64,000 bases of DNA from contig OY728152.1 of NCBI GenBank assembly GCA_963277665.1, positions 1,187,438,357 through 1,187,502,356 on the forward strand. The letters are read 5' to 3'. The position numbers and the translations under genes are program-made. This document shows positions 38,401-50,689 of this stretch, piece by piece (position 1 is the first letter of the stretch; the number at the start of each line of letters is the position of its first letter). The notes under the pieces are model-generated. The model ran no database searches. It was not told where the DNA came from and worked only from the letters and a program-made list of their open reading frames with translations. Origin of the DNA: Viscum album. Taxonomy: Eukaryota > Streptophyta > Magnoliopsida > Santalales > Viscaceae.

Positions 38401-39713
38401 TGTTTTCATAGAATGTTTTAAAGAATGTTTTTAATATTCTCCTATAAAATTTTAAATTAATTTTTCCACATGTTAGACATTTTAAAATAGTTTCAATTTA
38501 ATATTTCTTCCATTTTCCAAACAAGGTAATTTGTTAATTTTCTGACTAAAGAATTTAGGTAATTTTTTTAAAACCTATATAGCTTGAAAATATTTTCAAA
38601 TCATAATAGCTAATTTTTTATTTGAATCTTCGTATATATTTTTATATTTTTTCCATTAAGAGAAAATATTTTCCATCATAATTTCATATAATTTTCAATA
38701 AGAGATTTCATGGTGGAAATGACATTTTCCTCATGAATGTTTTAAGAAAATTTTATTTGTATTTATAATGGTCGATGAAAAAAAAGACATGATATCACTT
38801 GTTATTTAATAAGGATATGATAAAATGATACCATTCATATTTTTTTTATATAGATTACATTTTTGTGAAAAATATATTTACAAAACCCATTTCTATTCAA
38901 TGGGTTGTGTTGTGCTAAATTGGTTTGGAAACACATTTCTTAACATGGTTAATGTTGTGATAAATGTATTATGATATTTTATAACACATATTTAGGAATT
39001 TCATTATGTTATGGGTTTGACCTATATCTCCCTCCAATTTATTGTGTGAATATTAATATATCATGAGATAAATAAGATTAAAATGGGTAGTCATCGCATT
39101 TTAGTAAGGGATATTATCCACTATGATAGTCTTATGAGTAATCTATGACTATTATTTTGGAATGGTTAGTGAAACCATTTCACTATGATTTTCTTGGAAA
39201 ATAAACTTTAATATATAGGAAATAATTTTATATACTTATGTTTATACCATAATTCAATGTTTTCTATCAATGTTATGTTTCAAGGTACATGTTCGTTGAT
39301 TTTGTTATGATTCGTGACTTATGAACTACCAATTTTAATGAAATTTAATGATATTATATTATTTTTTCTTAAAGGTATATTTTTTGAACATTAAGATCAT
39401 ATTATTATACGCTTATGGTCATTTTATTCTAATATGATAACTGATATCTATATTTTTTCCCTTTACTGAGAATCAATGACCACCCTTTTATGATTATTCA
39501 TTTCCCATGCGTCATGAAGAACGTTATTAATTATAATATGTTTATGAAATTTTTTTGTTATTAAGGAATAAGTGTGTTGTTATATAGATATTTAAAAAAA
39601 TAGGTTTCCTAATACACTAGACCTAAAAGATTACTGAGTGGATCAGAATGTTATGTAAAGAATATTCTATTATTTAGATTTAATGTCTATATTTAAATGA
39701 ATGGGTCTCTATA
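35495..39713 (+). repeat. LTR 3 of long-LTR family
   Basis: Starts 'tgataccctactaat', like LTR 2 ('tgtaacactttaatg'), and runs about 4.2 kb; the right end is approximate. TATA-like 'taataaaagcg' near 37049, splice-donor-like 'agag/gtatt' near 37220, and the 195-bp array at 37380-37850 are at matched positions. No gene recognised inside. Confidence 0.6.
37380..37850 (+). repeat. Array of about 195-bp sub-repeats in LTR 3
   Basis: Three units near 37395, 37575 and 37765. The middle unit keeps 'taccacctccataaagagat' then 'gtgattcatttttcattta', the best-preserved copy among the old LTRs; the third has 'ttccatctccatgattagtg'. Confidence 0.55.
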
Positions 39714-41867
39714 ATATCATAATATAGATAAAATTATAATGACTAGAATAAATAAAATATAAAAAAATATGTATTTATATTTCATGTATCATTACTATAT
39801 GAAATCCCCATGGTAAATACAAGAATCACTTACTAATAAAAAACTTTAAAAAAGTACCTATAGAGGTCAATTTCTATAACATATAATTTTTTACAAAAAA
39901 ATTAAAATATCTAGGATATGAAAAAATAGTGTGAGACTAAAACTACTTTATATGATGTCAATAATATCCATATAAAATTCCCATTACAAAACATGTCGAC
40001 ATGTCTTGACATAATGTGACAACTATAATTAACATCTCCATACCTAAATAAGAAAATTTAATTATGTACATATTTTTAGTAAAATATATAGAAATATAAA
40101 ATCCCACACATTTAAAACTATTTTCACCTGATAAACACATAAATATTCACTCTATGGTTTCATGGTTTCATTTAGACTATCACATTTCTACTTTCAATTT
40201 TGAGTTTTAATATAGTATTCATATTTTCTATTCACAAACAAAATATGTAACATAACTTTTCTCATTCCCATTTAGATAAGGCATGTAAATGACATTATAG
40301 GATTCCTCGCCTTTTTCATAGCGATACATCAAAAAATATATCCACAATTCCATTATAGGTGTCGTAATTGAACCCATTTATTCTAAGATTGTTCCCATTT
40401 ATTAATTTAATCATTTTATATAGGTAGGATATGTATATTTTCAGATTATGTGAAACATTTAATTTAGATTCAGCTTGTGAAAGGAAATTTTCAGGGATAT
40501 GAACCATTAGAAATTATCCCCCTTTGAATTATCATCTTAATTTTATTATAAAATTTCATTCCTCTATATGATAAGTGAAGTGTAGACCACACCCAAAAAT
40601 ATATAAAACTTCCATGTCAATATGTTCAAGAGAAACAAAAATATATTTTACTATAGAGAGTATCTTCCAAAAAAATAGATGGTTAACTCTACAAATCCAT
40701 TGGTATCTTCCAGTGATTGGATCACCTCAATAAATAGTGAAATTATTAGAAAAATCTCTCCATTACATCACTCAAATATGTGCTATAGATCATGTCCACA
40801 TGATATGGTGTGACATTTTGACTCTTCCACCTCACATTGTAAAAACCATACAAGAACCAAAATAAGAGAGGAACTATTACAAATTGAGGTATTTTGAGGG
40901 TGGGGGTTCGTACATGTCTATTTTATTATGTCAATAAACACTTTATAGGTACTTTTCAAATAAAAAATTTGTCTTATTCGAGTAAACTATTAGAAATATC
41001 GTAATTTTTTCCATGTTTTATCATTGATTACTATCATTCATGAACATTTTTTTATACATATCATTACATTCTCAAAGAAAATATGAATAATGGATCTAAA
41101 TTATATTAAATATTTCATTTAAATAATGATAAATATGTATATTTTTTGGATTTGTTATTATATATGTTGTTAATGATTGAGGATGTTAAAAATAACATCC
41201 ATGGAGGATGTTTCATTTTAGGGATTCTATCATAATTATACTCATGATTGATTTCCTTTTTTAGTAAATTATATTTTCTTCTAAATATATTCATGTTTTT
41301 TTGTGGTTATCTAACAATGTGTCCAATTTTTCTATCAATGTTTCTATAACAATGGTGTTGATGATTTTCCCTTTCCATGTTACTCTATTAATGGATCACC
41401 TTCTAGCTAACATGATGAAGAACTATGATTGACTTTTAAAAAAAGTTATTTTTACTCAATATATTATTTTCCCGAATAATGTGTAAGAGTAAAAAATATC
41501 AACATGTATTTTATTAATGTATAAAATATTTGGGTTATTTAATTATTTTGTTAATTACTATTTTTTAATTTTTATCCATCACTATATCATTGTTCAACAC
41601 ACCAAGTTTACTATTGTACTTCTAAATGGCTGACTGTTATATTTTTAATTGCTTATATGCATGTTTATTTCCATTGGGATATATTACCATATCTCTTTTG
41701 TAAATTGGGATCAATTTCAAACAATCATAGATAATAACATTCTTTTTCCTATCGAGATTTTTTTACTCCCCTAAAATTGGTTGGTCATCAATTATAATAT
41801 TTTGTATTCAAAAATTTATATAACAAATCATTATGAACTACTTTACATATGGTATAACCTAGTGATC
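39714..41867. other. AT-rich sequence, no gene recognised
   Basis: Between the end of LTR 3 and the start of the LARD-like element. Open frames of about 60 codons only (39958-40140 and 40316-40507, minus), without recognisable domains. Probably older decayed repeat DNA. Confidence 0.5.
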
Positions 41868-43491
41868 TATAACACCCCAAGTAAATAAAGAGTATGTAAT
41901 TTTCACATTTATCCATATTTGTGAATAAAATATTAATAAAACATTAAAGGGGATGCTATGCTCGATGGCGTACCCAACACGCAACAATGAGTTTCTTGGA
42001 AATCTTACGTTGCACTCTAATAATAAAATAATATTATTTTAAATGGTAGATAAAGCCTAGATATTGTGATGGAGGGAATGAATAGAACTAAATAAAAAAT
42101 GATTATATATGTTTGTCAAATATTTTTACTTTTTACAATAAATGTTAGAGGATTAAAAATGCGAGTGAATCCAATTTTAAGCGTAAACATTCAAATATTC
42201 TTTAAAAGGTCGATAAACTACCGTTTGATTGTGAACCTATTTTAATTCCACTTTTTGACAATTTTATGTGTTATATTTGAAAAAACAAAATTCTTCTTTG
42301 GAATCGGGAAATCAAAATTTACTTTGTGTAAATTTTTGGTATTTGTCCGATAAAGTTCATTTTTTAATGAATAGTGAAAAATGTTGTATTTTAATTAAAA
42401 ACCACTTTTTAATCTAATTTATTTATATGATTATATTATCTTTTGAATTGGTTTCAAAGTTAAATTAGAATATATTTTTACCATTTAATCCAATAGTGGT
42501 TGTTGGAATTAATTTCATTTTGAAATCGGACTTAAACTAGTGTCAATCTTTTGATACTTATTGTTTCATAAAAACACGTTATTTGCTCTGACAGCAGGAG
42601 TTAATTATTAAAATAATTAATGCAACTTATATGTTTGGAATTTTATAAAATAGACATCATTTTTGAATTCAGAATATCAAATATATCTTGGGGTGAAGTT
42701 TTGGTATTTTTCTGAAAAACATCAATTTTCGATGAATAGTGAAACCACTAAGTGGTACTTATAATAACTGATGTTCCGTTTAAATGAAATTTTGCCACCT
42801 TTGTGTTTTGAATTTCAAAAATCCGACACACATGGTTTTCATTAAGAAGTTAAATGTGGTTCAATGGGATTAAATTTTTTTTGGTGAATAGTAACTTATT
42901 AAGTTTTAATCGCGATTAGAGGTAATTAGTGTAGTTTACGGTAAAAATAATTTTTTAATAATATGAAATGACCTATACACATGTCCTACCCTCATTTAAT
43001 GAGTCATGGCCGACCAAGACAATCCATGGGTCAAATTTGGGTCCCCATGGAGCCACTTTGGTTGGAAAATGACATAAATACCTTTTTATTTAATGTTATA
43101 AATAAAATGACACAAACATGAGTTGTTTTACTAAAAAAAATTAAATGGGGTTATACAAGTCAGAGTTTTTACTATATATAGTACATGGAATGATAAAAAT
43201 ATTTTCTACATCATTGTAATTTTTTTATAATTCTTAGACATTAAATAAATTAAATTATTTATGACATCATGATGATGCAGCGATGACCTCATTATTTAAC
43301 GATTTAAATAAAATGGAAAGTTAATGAAAAATATAAGCCTTAAACATGTCCAAAACCTATTGGATGGGTGGATTTAGAACCCTTATCACCTTAAACATGA
43401 ATTATATCAACTTTGGACCTTTTTAAAACGAAATGCATTTGAAAATAAAGTAACATTTCTTTACTTTCAAAGAGTGCCCCTCCTCTCCTAT

Positions 43492-43500
43492 TATAAAAGG
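43492..43500 (+). promoter_or_regulatory. TATA box of the 5' LTR
   Basis: 'tataaaagg' within 'cctctcctattataaaagg', followed by a C-rich stretch and 'cctccttacacacac', where transcription would begin about 30 bases on. Repeated at 49895 in the other LTR and, decayed, in LTRs 1-3. Confidence 0.75.
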
Positions 43501-43829
43501 CCCCCACCTCTACCTCCTTACACACACATCCAAAGCCTTTGGCTCGGCCAACCCCTGCCCATTTTGTCTCTACACTTCCCTATATAACTTCTTGGAGCCT
43601 CAAGTTGGGTAGAAGTCTTCCCCAGTAAGCCTTTGAGCTCAAACCAAAGGGAGTTACCCGATTTTAAGGTAATGTCTTCACTTGTGTTCTTTTGTTTTAT
43701 TTTGCTTCTCCAACCCCATAAACTCTTTTTATTTATTTCTTTTTTAACAACTCCAGTATATTAAATATACTAGGATGTTGTTATAAGAAGCATTAGAGCT
43801 ACACTTACACACACCTACATCTAATGGCT

Positions 43830-44320
43830 AAAGAACATACTGTTTCTGTGGATGGAAAATTTCTACATCACGAAACGATGATTGTTCAACACTCATATAA
43901 CACCTTCAAAGGTGGCCATTAAGATGTCACTATACTTATATATGATATATAATATGTTTATGTTTTAATTAATCTTCTGTATTTTTCTTTTGTGGCATAC
44001 CTTTATGGTTTCCATTGTGGGTAAACACGATAATTTCATTTTAGGAAGTGTGGACTACCGCCCCCTCAAAGTGATTTGATTCGTTAATGCCATATGTGGG
44101 ATTTATAAATGATGTATATAAAATTATTATATATGATGTATGTTACATATAAATTATGAATAAAATTCTGTAATTAAAATATACATACCTCTCATTTAGT
44201 TTTAATTCCATTAATATGACATAGGAATGAAAGGAGCGTTCATGCGTACGTACGGCTTACCGTCTCCATGAACGGTGCATTTCATTTCATACCTCTAAAT
44301 GATTATGTAATATTATAAAT
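43830..44320 (+). repeat. Array of about 195-bp sub-repeats in 5' LTR
   Basis: Units near 43850, 44045 and 44250. The last two read 'gactaccgccccctcaaagt' then 'gatttgattcgtt', and 'gcttaccgtctccatgaacg' then 'gtgcatttcattt'. 'catgcgtacgtacgg' comes before the third, as 'cattcatgcgtac' does in LTR 1 near 12490. Confidence 0.65.
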
Positions 44321-44636
44321 ACATTTATATTCTGTATATATATGATATATATGATATCCAAATCATGAATATCATTCTGGATATAATGAACCTTTGACCA
44401 CATGAACAACATGTAATTGTCAGAAGTCCACTTTCGACTTAAGAACCAAATATCGACAAAACAAACATTATTAACTTAAATTATTACATAATATTTATAA
44501 CATGGAAATAAGTGATATAAAATGAATAATGGACTTGAAAATGGTCTTAATAAAGTATATATTAACTCAAGTTTATTATCCAGGACGTTAAAGAATGATC
44601 GAGTCAAGTCAGACCCGAGATAAGGGATCCAACTCC

Positions 44637-45430
44637 TCTCTTTCTTTTAAGTACACTATTTTATGTCATTCCTTTTAAAGCTCATATTTCTTGTTATTGG
44701 GATGTTCTTTTATATTACTCTTACTGTAATTTTTATTGTTCATATGACGAGAAACCCTATTCTCTCTCATCAATCCATTTGGGATGTTTTGAGTGGCACC
44801 GTTAGGCTGCCGAATTTTCATGAGAGATCTAACCTCTCTCTTTCTTTTTAAGTACTCTCCATTATGTCACTTCTTTTAAGCTCCTCCTTATTATGTTGGG
44901 GGATGTTATTTTATATTCATCTTTTTGTAAACTTTATTTTAATATGATTAATTACCCTATTTGATCTCATCAATCCATTTTCGTAAGTTTTATGTGGCGC
45001 CATCAGGCTGCCGAGTTTTCGTAAGGGGTTTTTCATCTCACTTTTAATCCCGTGAGATTTATGCTACATTTTCCACCATTTCCTTTTAGTGGTGTATTTA
45101 ATTCCCATTATTATACTCTTTGTGTAATATAATTTCATTTATGGGTATTTACATATTCATTGTATGACCCTTCTTCAATGGGGTGTATGTTTCGAAAGTA
45201 ACCCAAGTCGGTAAGGGAACCTTTCACCCTCCTCTTTTTAAAAGACTTCTTTTGTTATGTCTTTAAATTCACATACTATTATATTTGTATATGTTCTTCT
45301 ATAACCTTATTGATTTAAATTTTATTTCCATGTGATGAGATACCCTTTTTATCTCTCATAAACTCTTTTTCTGAATTTTGAAGTGACGCCGTTAGGCTGT
45401 CGAATTTTTGTAAGGGAACTTCTTAACCCA
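44637..45430 (+). repeat. Four tandem units of about 200 bp in 5' LTR
   Basis: Units begin near 44637, 44833, 45030 and 45229. Each opens with 'ctctttcttttaagt'-like sequence, holds 'ccctatt' then 'tctcatcaatccattt', and closes with a form of 'ggcaccgttaggctgccgaa' and 'ttttcgtaaggg'. The third unit is the most diverged. The same array is at 61011-61790. Confidence 0.75.
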
Positions 45431-46644
45431 ATTTTGATTCTTTGGGATAAACTTGTACTCCTTGAATATGTCATTATATGAATATGTGTGAATTTCCTAT
45501 GATTGTTTTACACTTAATATCAACTTATATTTGGTGTATTCGTTTGTCACACATAATTATTTAATTGATTTATCCTTAATCCAAGGATACCGTCTTTGTA
45601 TGGGAATTCGTCTCAATCTCCATTCTTTGAGTCATATTTTGTTTTATACACAACCTTCTTTTATACGGTGCATAAACCCCTTTTACTTTTACGTTTATCC
45701 CAATGTAATCTTCTTTATACGAAGCGTTTTACTAAATGACAAAAGGGAATGTTTTTGTCGTACGTATGCGGTGACAATGACGTCTTCGCCGCCATGACCA
45801 TTATTTGAGTTTTGGCTTCTTCTACAAGCCATACCTTTTTTAAAGAAAAATAAATACCATGTTTTACTTTTCTTTTATTTTGGTATTGAAAATGGTTTTC
45901 ATAATGTTTTTATATCAATGTATTATATTGATATCTTGTGATTGAAAAGTGGAAATGTTATATTTCCTTTATGCATGTTTTATGTGATACGATTATGTTA
46001 TGGTTCTTGGGAATTATTATGAAGATGGGTGGTTCCGTGAAAAACTAAGGGTGGGTGCACCCGATATAGCTCTCCAATGCATTGGGTAACATGAAGGAGT
46101 GAAACTTTAAGGTTTCTCAGAAGATATTTAGGGAACATACTGTGGTGGGTATTCCAAACGTAACCAATAGAGTTACTCCCTACGTAAGAATGTTATGGAT
46201 GCCTCAAGTTACCTTTTATGTCTTATGATTTCTAACATTTATTCATGATTTGATATGCCTATGTTTTATGGGTAAAGTATGATTTCATTCTTATGTATAT
46301 ATGAACTCATGTTTCCTTTCCATATTTTTATAACCCTTAGTGAGATTTTTATGCTCATCACAAGTTTTTTTTTGAAATGTTTTTCACAGGTCAAGGGAAA
46401 GGTACATGATATGATTATAGTGTCAAGGAAGTGTCATGAAAGAATCTATGCTTAATTTTTTAAATTTGTTTCCGTTGATTGGAAAAAATGAATACTATCT
46501 TCTATGTAACCACTTTGTTTAAATGTGGAATGTAATGCATGTTTTATGATCTAATTCTATAAAACTCTAAACCTGAAAAGATCCTCAATTTTAATCTTGT
46601 AATTACTCAAGATTAAGTATGTTTTAAGGTTGGGGCCTTATAGT

Positions 46645-46656
46645 TGGTATCAAAGG
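46645..46656 (+). other. Primer binding site, tRNA-iMet type
   Basis: 'tggtatcaaagg' two bases after the LTR end; differs at few positions from the standard site (TGGTATCAGAGC) seen exactly at 56206-56216. Confidence 0.7.
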
Positions 46657-47244
46657 TCGGTTTAGATAACTTTAGAGGTTAGGGTATTCTTTAAGCATAA
46701 GTGACATTACCAAAATGGTTAGGATTTCAGAAAGATTCGTAGTTTTAGATAAATTGAATGATTAAGTATATCTTAGTGTTTACCTTCCTCATTAGTACAT
46801 GATGGTTTTGTTGATATACTCACACTGACATTTCTGTTTTTAGAATGGATGGATCTAGCAGGCACCAAAGAGACAACATGTTTGAAGGAAACTGTGGTGG
46901 TTCCCTGATTAAGATACAATATAAAATGGGGGATTCAATGAGGAAACTTGTGGTTGTTCAAAACCAACTATCAAGGAGTCATGATCAACCACTTGAACCT
47001 TGGTATCATATTTAATTCATCATATACGAGATGACCAATCGATGTAGAAGTTCAAGTAATAATTATAAGGGTAACCATTATAGTTTATATGATCCTTACT
47101 TTTGAGGTAATTATGGGTTATTATATGTTATGATGGAAAATGAAAGGCATGAGATAAACTTGAGGTTAAAACATATTAGGGTTATTTTTGGAGTTTTATA
47201 AAAAGGACAACATGCAGACCGTCTGACAACCCGTCGTGTCGGAC

Positions 47245-47320
47245 AAAGCTGCGGGAATCAAACCCACAACCAAAGTTCGACTGGTATTTATTGCCTACCA
47301 CTAGACTACGTGAAGTCCCT
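47245..47320 (-). repeat. tRNA-like segment, probable SINE head
   Basis: On the minus strand, a pol III A box 'tagtctagtgg' (47298-47308) and B box 'ggtttgattcc' (47254-47264) stand at true tRNA spacing (44 bases from start to start), and a T-arm-like 'gtggg-loop-cccgc' surrounds the B box. The acceptor ends do not pair, so it is not a working tRNA gene. The A box resembles that of plant tRNA-Glu/Asp. This fits the head of a tRNA-derived SINE; body and tail could extend to about 47190. Flanking duplications were not found. Confidence 0.55.
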
Positions 47321-48252
47321 AGTTAGTATGACTTATCATTTTTAGTTAGGAGACATTATGAATTAAATGTAAGTTGATTTTGGGTTATTTATGAAAATGA
47401 TTAACCTATCATGGAGGATATGTGATTAGGTTAATTACTTTTCAATACGAGACTTTAAGAGAAACTGATGTTGTTTGGAGATAAAAGTTAATTTGTACCT
47501 TGGAAGACTATGTGACTAAATCCTTCAAATATTTGGGTTTCAATATTTGTTTTTTTTACTTTGACGAATTTTATGGACAATTTTTTTATCGAATGGTCCT
47601 CATTGAACTCTGGGTTTTGTTTGACAAATTTTGGAGATTAAGAATAGATTTTTTTTTATAAAGGGTTATCCTTTTCAGGATTATCTGATCTTGTACTGAC
47701 CTTTTTGGTTTTGGTTTTGGATAAATTCCAAAGACATGGGAAGTATATAGTTCTCTTTTTTGGATTAGGTGATTCTCTAAAAGTCGATTATAGTACTCTT
47801 AATGTGAACAAGTCTTCCTAAATACTAGCCTTTTGGAGAAAATATGAGTTTGTGTAAGGAATCTAATAAAAGTTGAAAGTCAACATGATAAGTGATTATG
47901 TTTCCTTATGAATAAATTCCTCAATAAAAAGTAACTTAAAACAAAAATGTTTTCTATTACCTTTTCCTATTGGGTAATCGAATACCGTATAACCCATCAC
48001 AAGTTTGTGATTTTATTATGGTTAACTTTCTCCTAGACATGTTTACTCTCACTCTTCATCAAAATATAACCCTTTGTTTTTTCCTCCATGTCCATATTTT
48101 CATACTTGGAATCCTAGTATGGGGTAACTCGGGTGACCTTTGTGCTTAACTTTCTTTATTTTAAAGTGATTGTTTTACTGACTCTTGTTCCGATGTGGGA
48201 TTTTCAATGAAGTTTACAAGCCCAATTTTAAAATTGTGAGGATGAAATTCCC

Positions 48253-48267
48253 AAAAGGGGGGATGGA
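48253..48267 (+). other. Polypurine tract of LARD-like element
   Basis: 'aaaaggggggatgga' directly before the 3' LTR start 'tgtaacacccc' at 48268. It primes plus-strand DNA synthesis in the family, and its position fixes the plus orientation. Confidence 0.8.
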
Positions 48268-50019
48268 TGTAACACCCCAGGTAAAAAAAGAGTATGACAT
48301 TTTAATATTTATCAATATTTCTGAATAAAATATTAATATAATGTTAAAGGGGATGCTATGCTCGATGGCATACCCAACACGGAACAATGAGTTTCTTGGG
48401 AATCTTACGTTGCACTCTAATAATAAAATAATATTATATTAAATGGTAGTTAACGCCTAGCTGTTGTGATGGCGGGAACGAATAGAACTAACTAAAAAAT
48501 TATTATATATGTTTCTCAAATATTTTTACTTTTTACAATAAATGTTAGAGGATTAAAAATGCGAATGAATCCAATTTTAAGCGTAAACATTCTAATATTC
48601 ATTAAAAGGTCGATAAACCGCCTTTTGATGGCGAACCTCTTTTAAATACACATTTTGACAATTTAATGTTTTATATTTGACAAAATAAAATTCTTCTTTG
48701 GAATTGGGACATCAAAATTTACTTTGTGTAAATTTTTGGTATTTTTCCGATAAAGTGCATTTTTAATGAATAGTGAAAAATGTTGTATTTAAATTCAAAA
48801 CCACTTTTTAATATAATTTATTTCTATGATTATATTATCTTTTCAATTGGTTTCAAAGTGAAATTAGAATATATTTTTACCATTTAATCCAATAGTGGTC
48901 GTTGGAATTAATTTCATTTTAAAATCGGACTTAAACTAGTGTCAATCTTTTGATACTTATTGTTTCATAAAAACATGCTATTTGCTCTGACAGTAGGAGT
49001 TAATTATTAAATTAATTAATGAAACTTATATATTTTTAATTTTGGAAAATAGGAATCATTTCTGAATTCAGAATATCAAATATAGCTTCGGGTGATGTTT
49101 TGGTATTTTTCTGAAAAACATCAATTTTTGATTAATAGTGAAACCACTAAGTGGTACTTATAAAAACTGATTTTCCATTTAAATGAAGTTTTTCCACCTT
49201 GGTGTTTTGAATTTAACGAATCTTACATACATGGTTGTCATTAAGAAGTAAAATGTGGTTCAATGGGATTAAAATAATTTTTTGGTGAATAGTAACTTAT
49301 TTAGTTTTAATCGCGATTAGAGGTAATTAGTGTAGTTTAAGCTAAAAAATAATGTTTTAATAATATAAAATGACCTAGACAGATGTCCTACCCTCATTTG
49401 ATGAGTCATGGCTGACCAATACAATCGATGGGTCAACTTGGGGACCCCATGGAGCCACATTGGTTGGAAAATGACATAAATACCTTTTTATTTAATGTTA
49501 AAATTAAAATGACACAAACATTAGTTGTTTTACTAAAACAATTTTTAAATGGGGTTATACAAGTAATATATTTCACTATAAATATTCATTTGAAAGATAA
49601 AAATATTTTCTACATCATAGTAGTTTTTTATATTTTTTAGACATTAAATAAATTAAATTATTTATGACATCATGGTGATGCAGCGATGACCTCATTATTT
49701 AGCGATTTAAATAAAATGGAAAGTTAATGTAAATTCTTAGACCTAAACATGTCCAAAACCTATTGGATGGGTGTATTTCTAACCCTTATCACCTTAACCT
49801 AGAATTATATCAATGTGGGACAATTTTAATCCGAAACGCATTTTAAAATAAAGTAACATTTATTTACTTTCTTAGAGTGCCCCTCCTCTCCTCTTATAAA
49901 AGGTCCCCAACACTACCTCCTTACCCACACTTCCAAAGCCTTTGGATCGGCCAACCCCTGCCCATTTTGTCTCTAAAAATCCCTCTCTAACTACTTGAAT
50001 CCTCACATTGGGCAGAATT
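48268..50019 (+). repeat. 3' LTR of LARD-like element, left part
   Basis: Matches 41868-43620 and ends where the GC-rich element was inserted, after 'gggcagaatt'. TATA box at 49895-49903 ('tataaaagg'). The 70-codon plus frame 49428-49640 is accidental. Confidence 0.85.
50015..50019 (+). other. Target site duplication GAATT, left copy
   Basis: 'gaatt' directly left of the LTR; the same five bases follow the right LTR at 59980-59984. Five bases is the normal length for Ty3 integrase. Confidence 0.92.
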
Positions 50020-50689
50020 TGTCACGACCCGCCCTCGGGGTCCGTGCCGTGACTACCCCAAGCCCGCCTTCCATAGGCCAGGGGCTGGCGACTAGCACCA
50101 AGGCGTAAATCCCGGTAAAAAGGGAAGGCATTGCCTTTGTAAAGTAAACAAACACCACAGAGTAAGCAAGCGGAAAGTAAACACTAAGCAAAAGCAGAGT
50201 ACAACTGAAAGTGCAGAAAAGTAAATGGGCCAGTATACAAACCCAAACTGAAAGTAAAGTACAACTCGAAAGGGAAAACAGCAACTGAAAGGTAAAAGCC
50301 GCTACACTGAGCTGTCCACTGGAAATCCCACCTGAAGGGTGGGTACAGATAGCTCCTCTGCTCCACGGGTCCCGCCGTCCGCTCCGAGCACGTCCCGCCC
50401 AGTGGTCCACCTCCGGGTACCGTCCCGCTCTGCAAGCCTCAGCTAAGGTCAACGATGTCCGTCGTCTGCAACCAACACAACGTAGTGCGGGCAAAGCCCG
50501 TGAAGGGGTGAGTATAAGCTACTCAGTAGGGACCCCGAGACCCCTGAAGGTCTCCAAAAATCCACAAAGGATAAACCACAAAGGAAGGTACAATCATGAA
50601 GTAACAACCGACACAGCTTAGGTATATGCCCATACATATACCTAAGTCACCAATTCAAATATGCTCCAACCTCCGAGCCCATTTACAAC

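Larger units (their letters stand above)
11311..39713 (+). mobile_element. Composite of old long-LTR Ty3 family with three LTRs
   Basis: Three LTRs of one family (11311-14466, 26933-30763, 35495-39713) alternate with two Ty3 internal regions, all on the plus strand. Homology between LTRs is visible at several matched places: 'attgaaataagacatg' at 11434 and 28198, the block around 'aatttattc' then 'gggaaaat' near 27946 and 36484, the TATA box, and the 195-bp sub-repeats. Each internal region starts with a primer-site-like sequence and ends with an integrase tail and purine-rich stretch. The middle LTR serves both as 3' LTR of the left unit and 5' LTR of the right unit. All coding parts are broken. 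Confidence 0.65.
43669..46389 (+). other. Putative intron within the LTR
   Basis: Donor-like 'tttaag/gtaatg' at 43669 and acceptor-like 'gtttttcacag/gtcaag' ending at 46389 bound 2721 bp that hold both tandem arrays. The 3' LTR has the same pair at 60037 and 62756 (2720 bp), and LTR 2 a decayed pair at 28697 and 30547. The donor lies about 175 bp after the TATA box, so splicing would link a short leader to the gag region. Inference from sequence only. Confidence 0.4.
41868..46642 (+). repeat. 5' LTR of the LARD-like element
   Basis: Complete copy of the long LTR, 4775 bp. It contains a TATA box, an intron-like pair of splice sites, a 195-bp array and a second array of about 200-bp units. The open frames 44663-44851 and 45531-45797 lie in the arrays or beyond and have no recognisable protein. 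Confidence 0.85.
46643..48267 (+). other. Internal domain of the LARD-like element
   Basis: 1625 bp without protease, RT, RNase H or integrase. Contents: primer site (46645-46656), a short open frame of 56 codons starting at 46845 ('MDGSSRHQRDNMFEGN', at the place where gag would start, but not recognisable as gag), the tRNA-like segment at 47245-47320, and a polypurine tract at 48253. The remainder is AT-rich and non-coding. Confidence 0.65.

Noticed and set aside
44663..44851. 62-codon hydrophobic frame repeated at 61031-61219
   Set aside because: Lies within the 200-bp tandem array; conserved only because the LTRs are copies.
47245..47320. Functional tRNA gene
   Set aside because: Pol III boxes fit, but the acceptor stem does not pair and the anticodon arm is not convincing.
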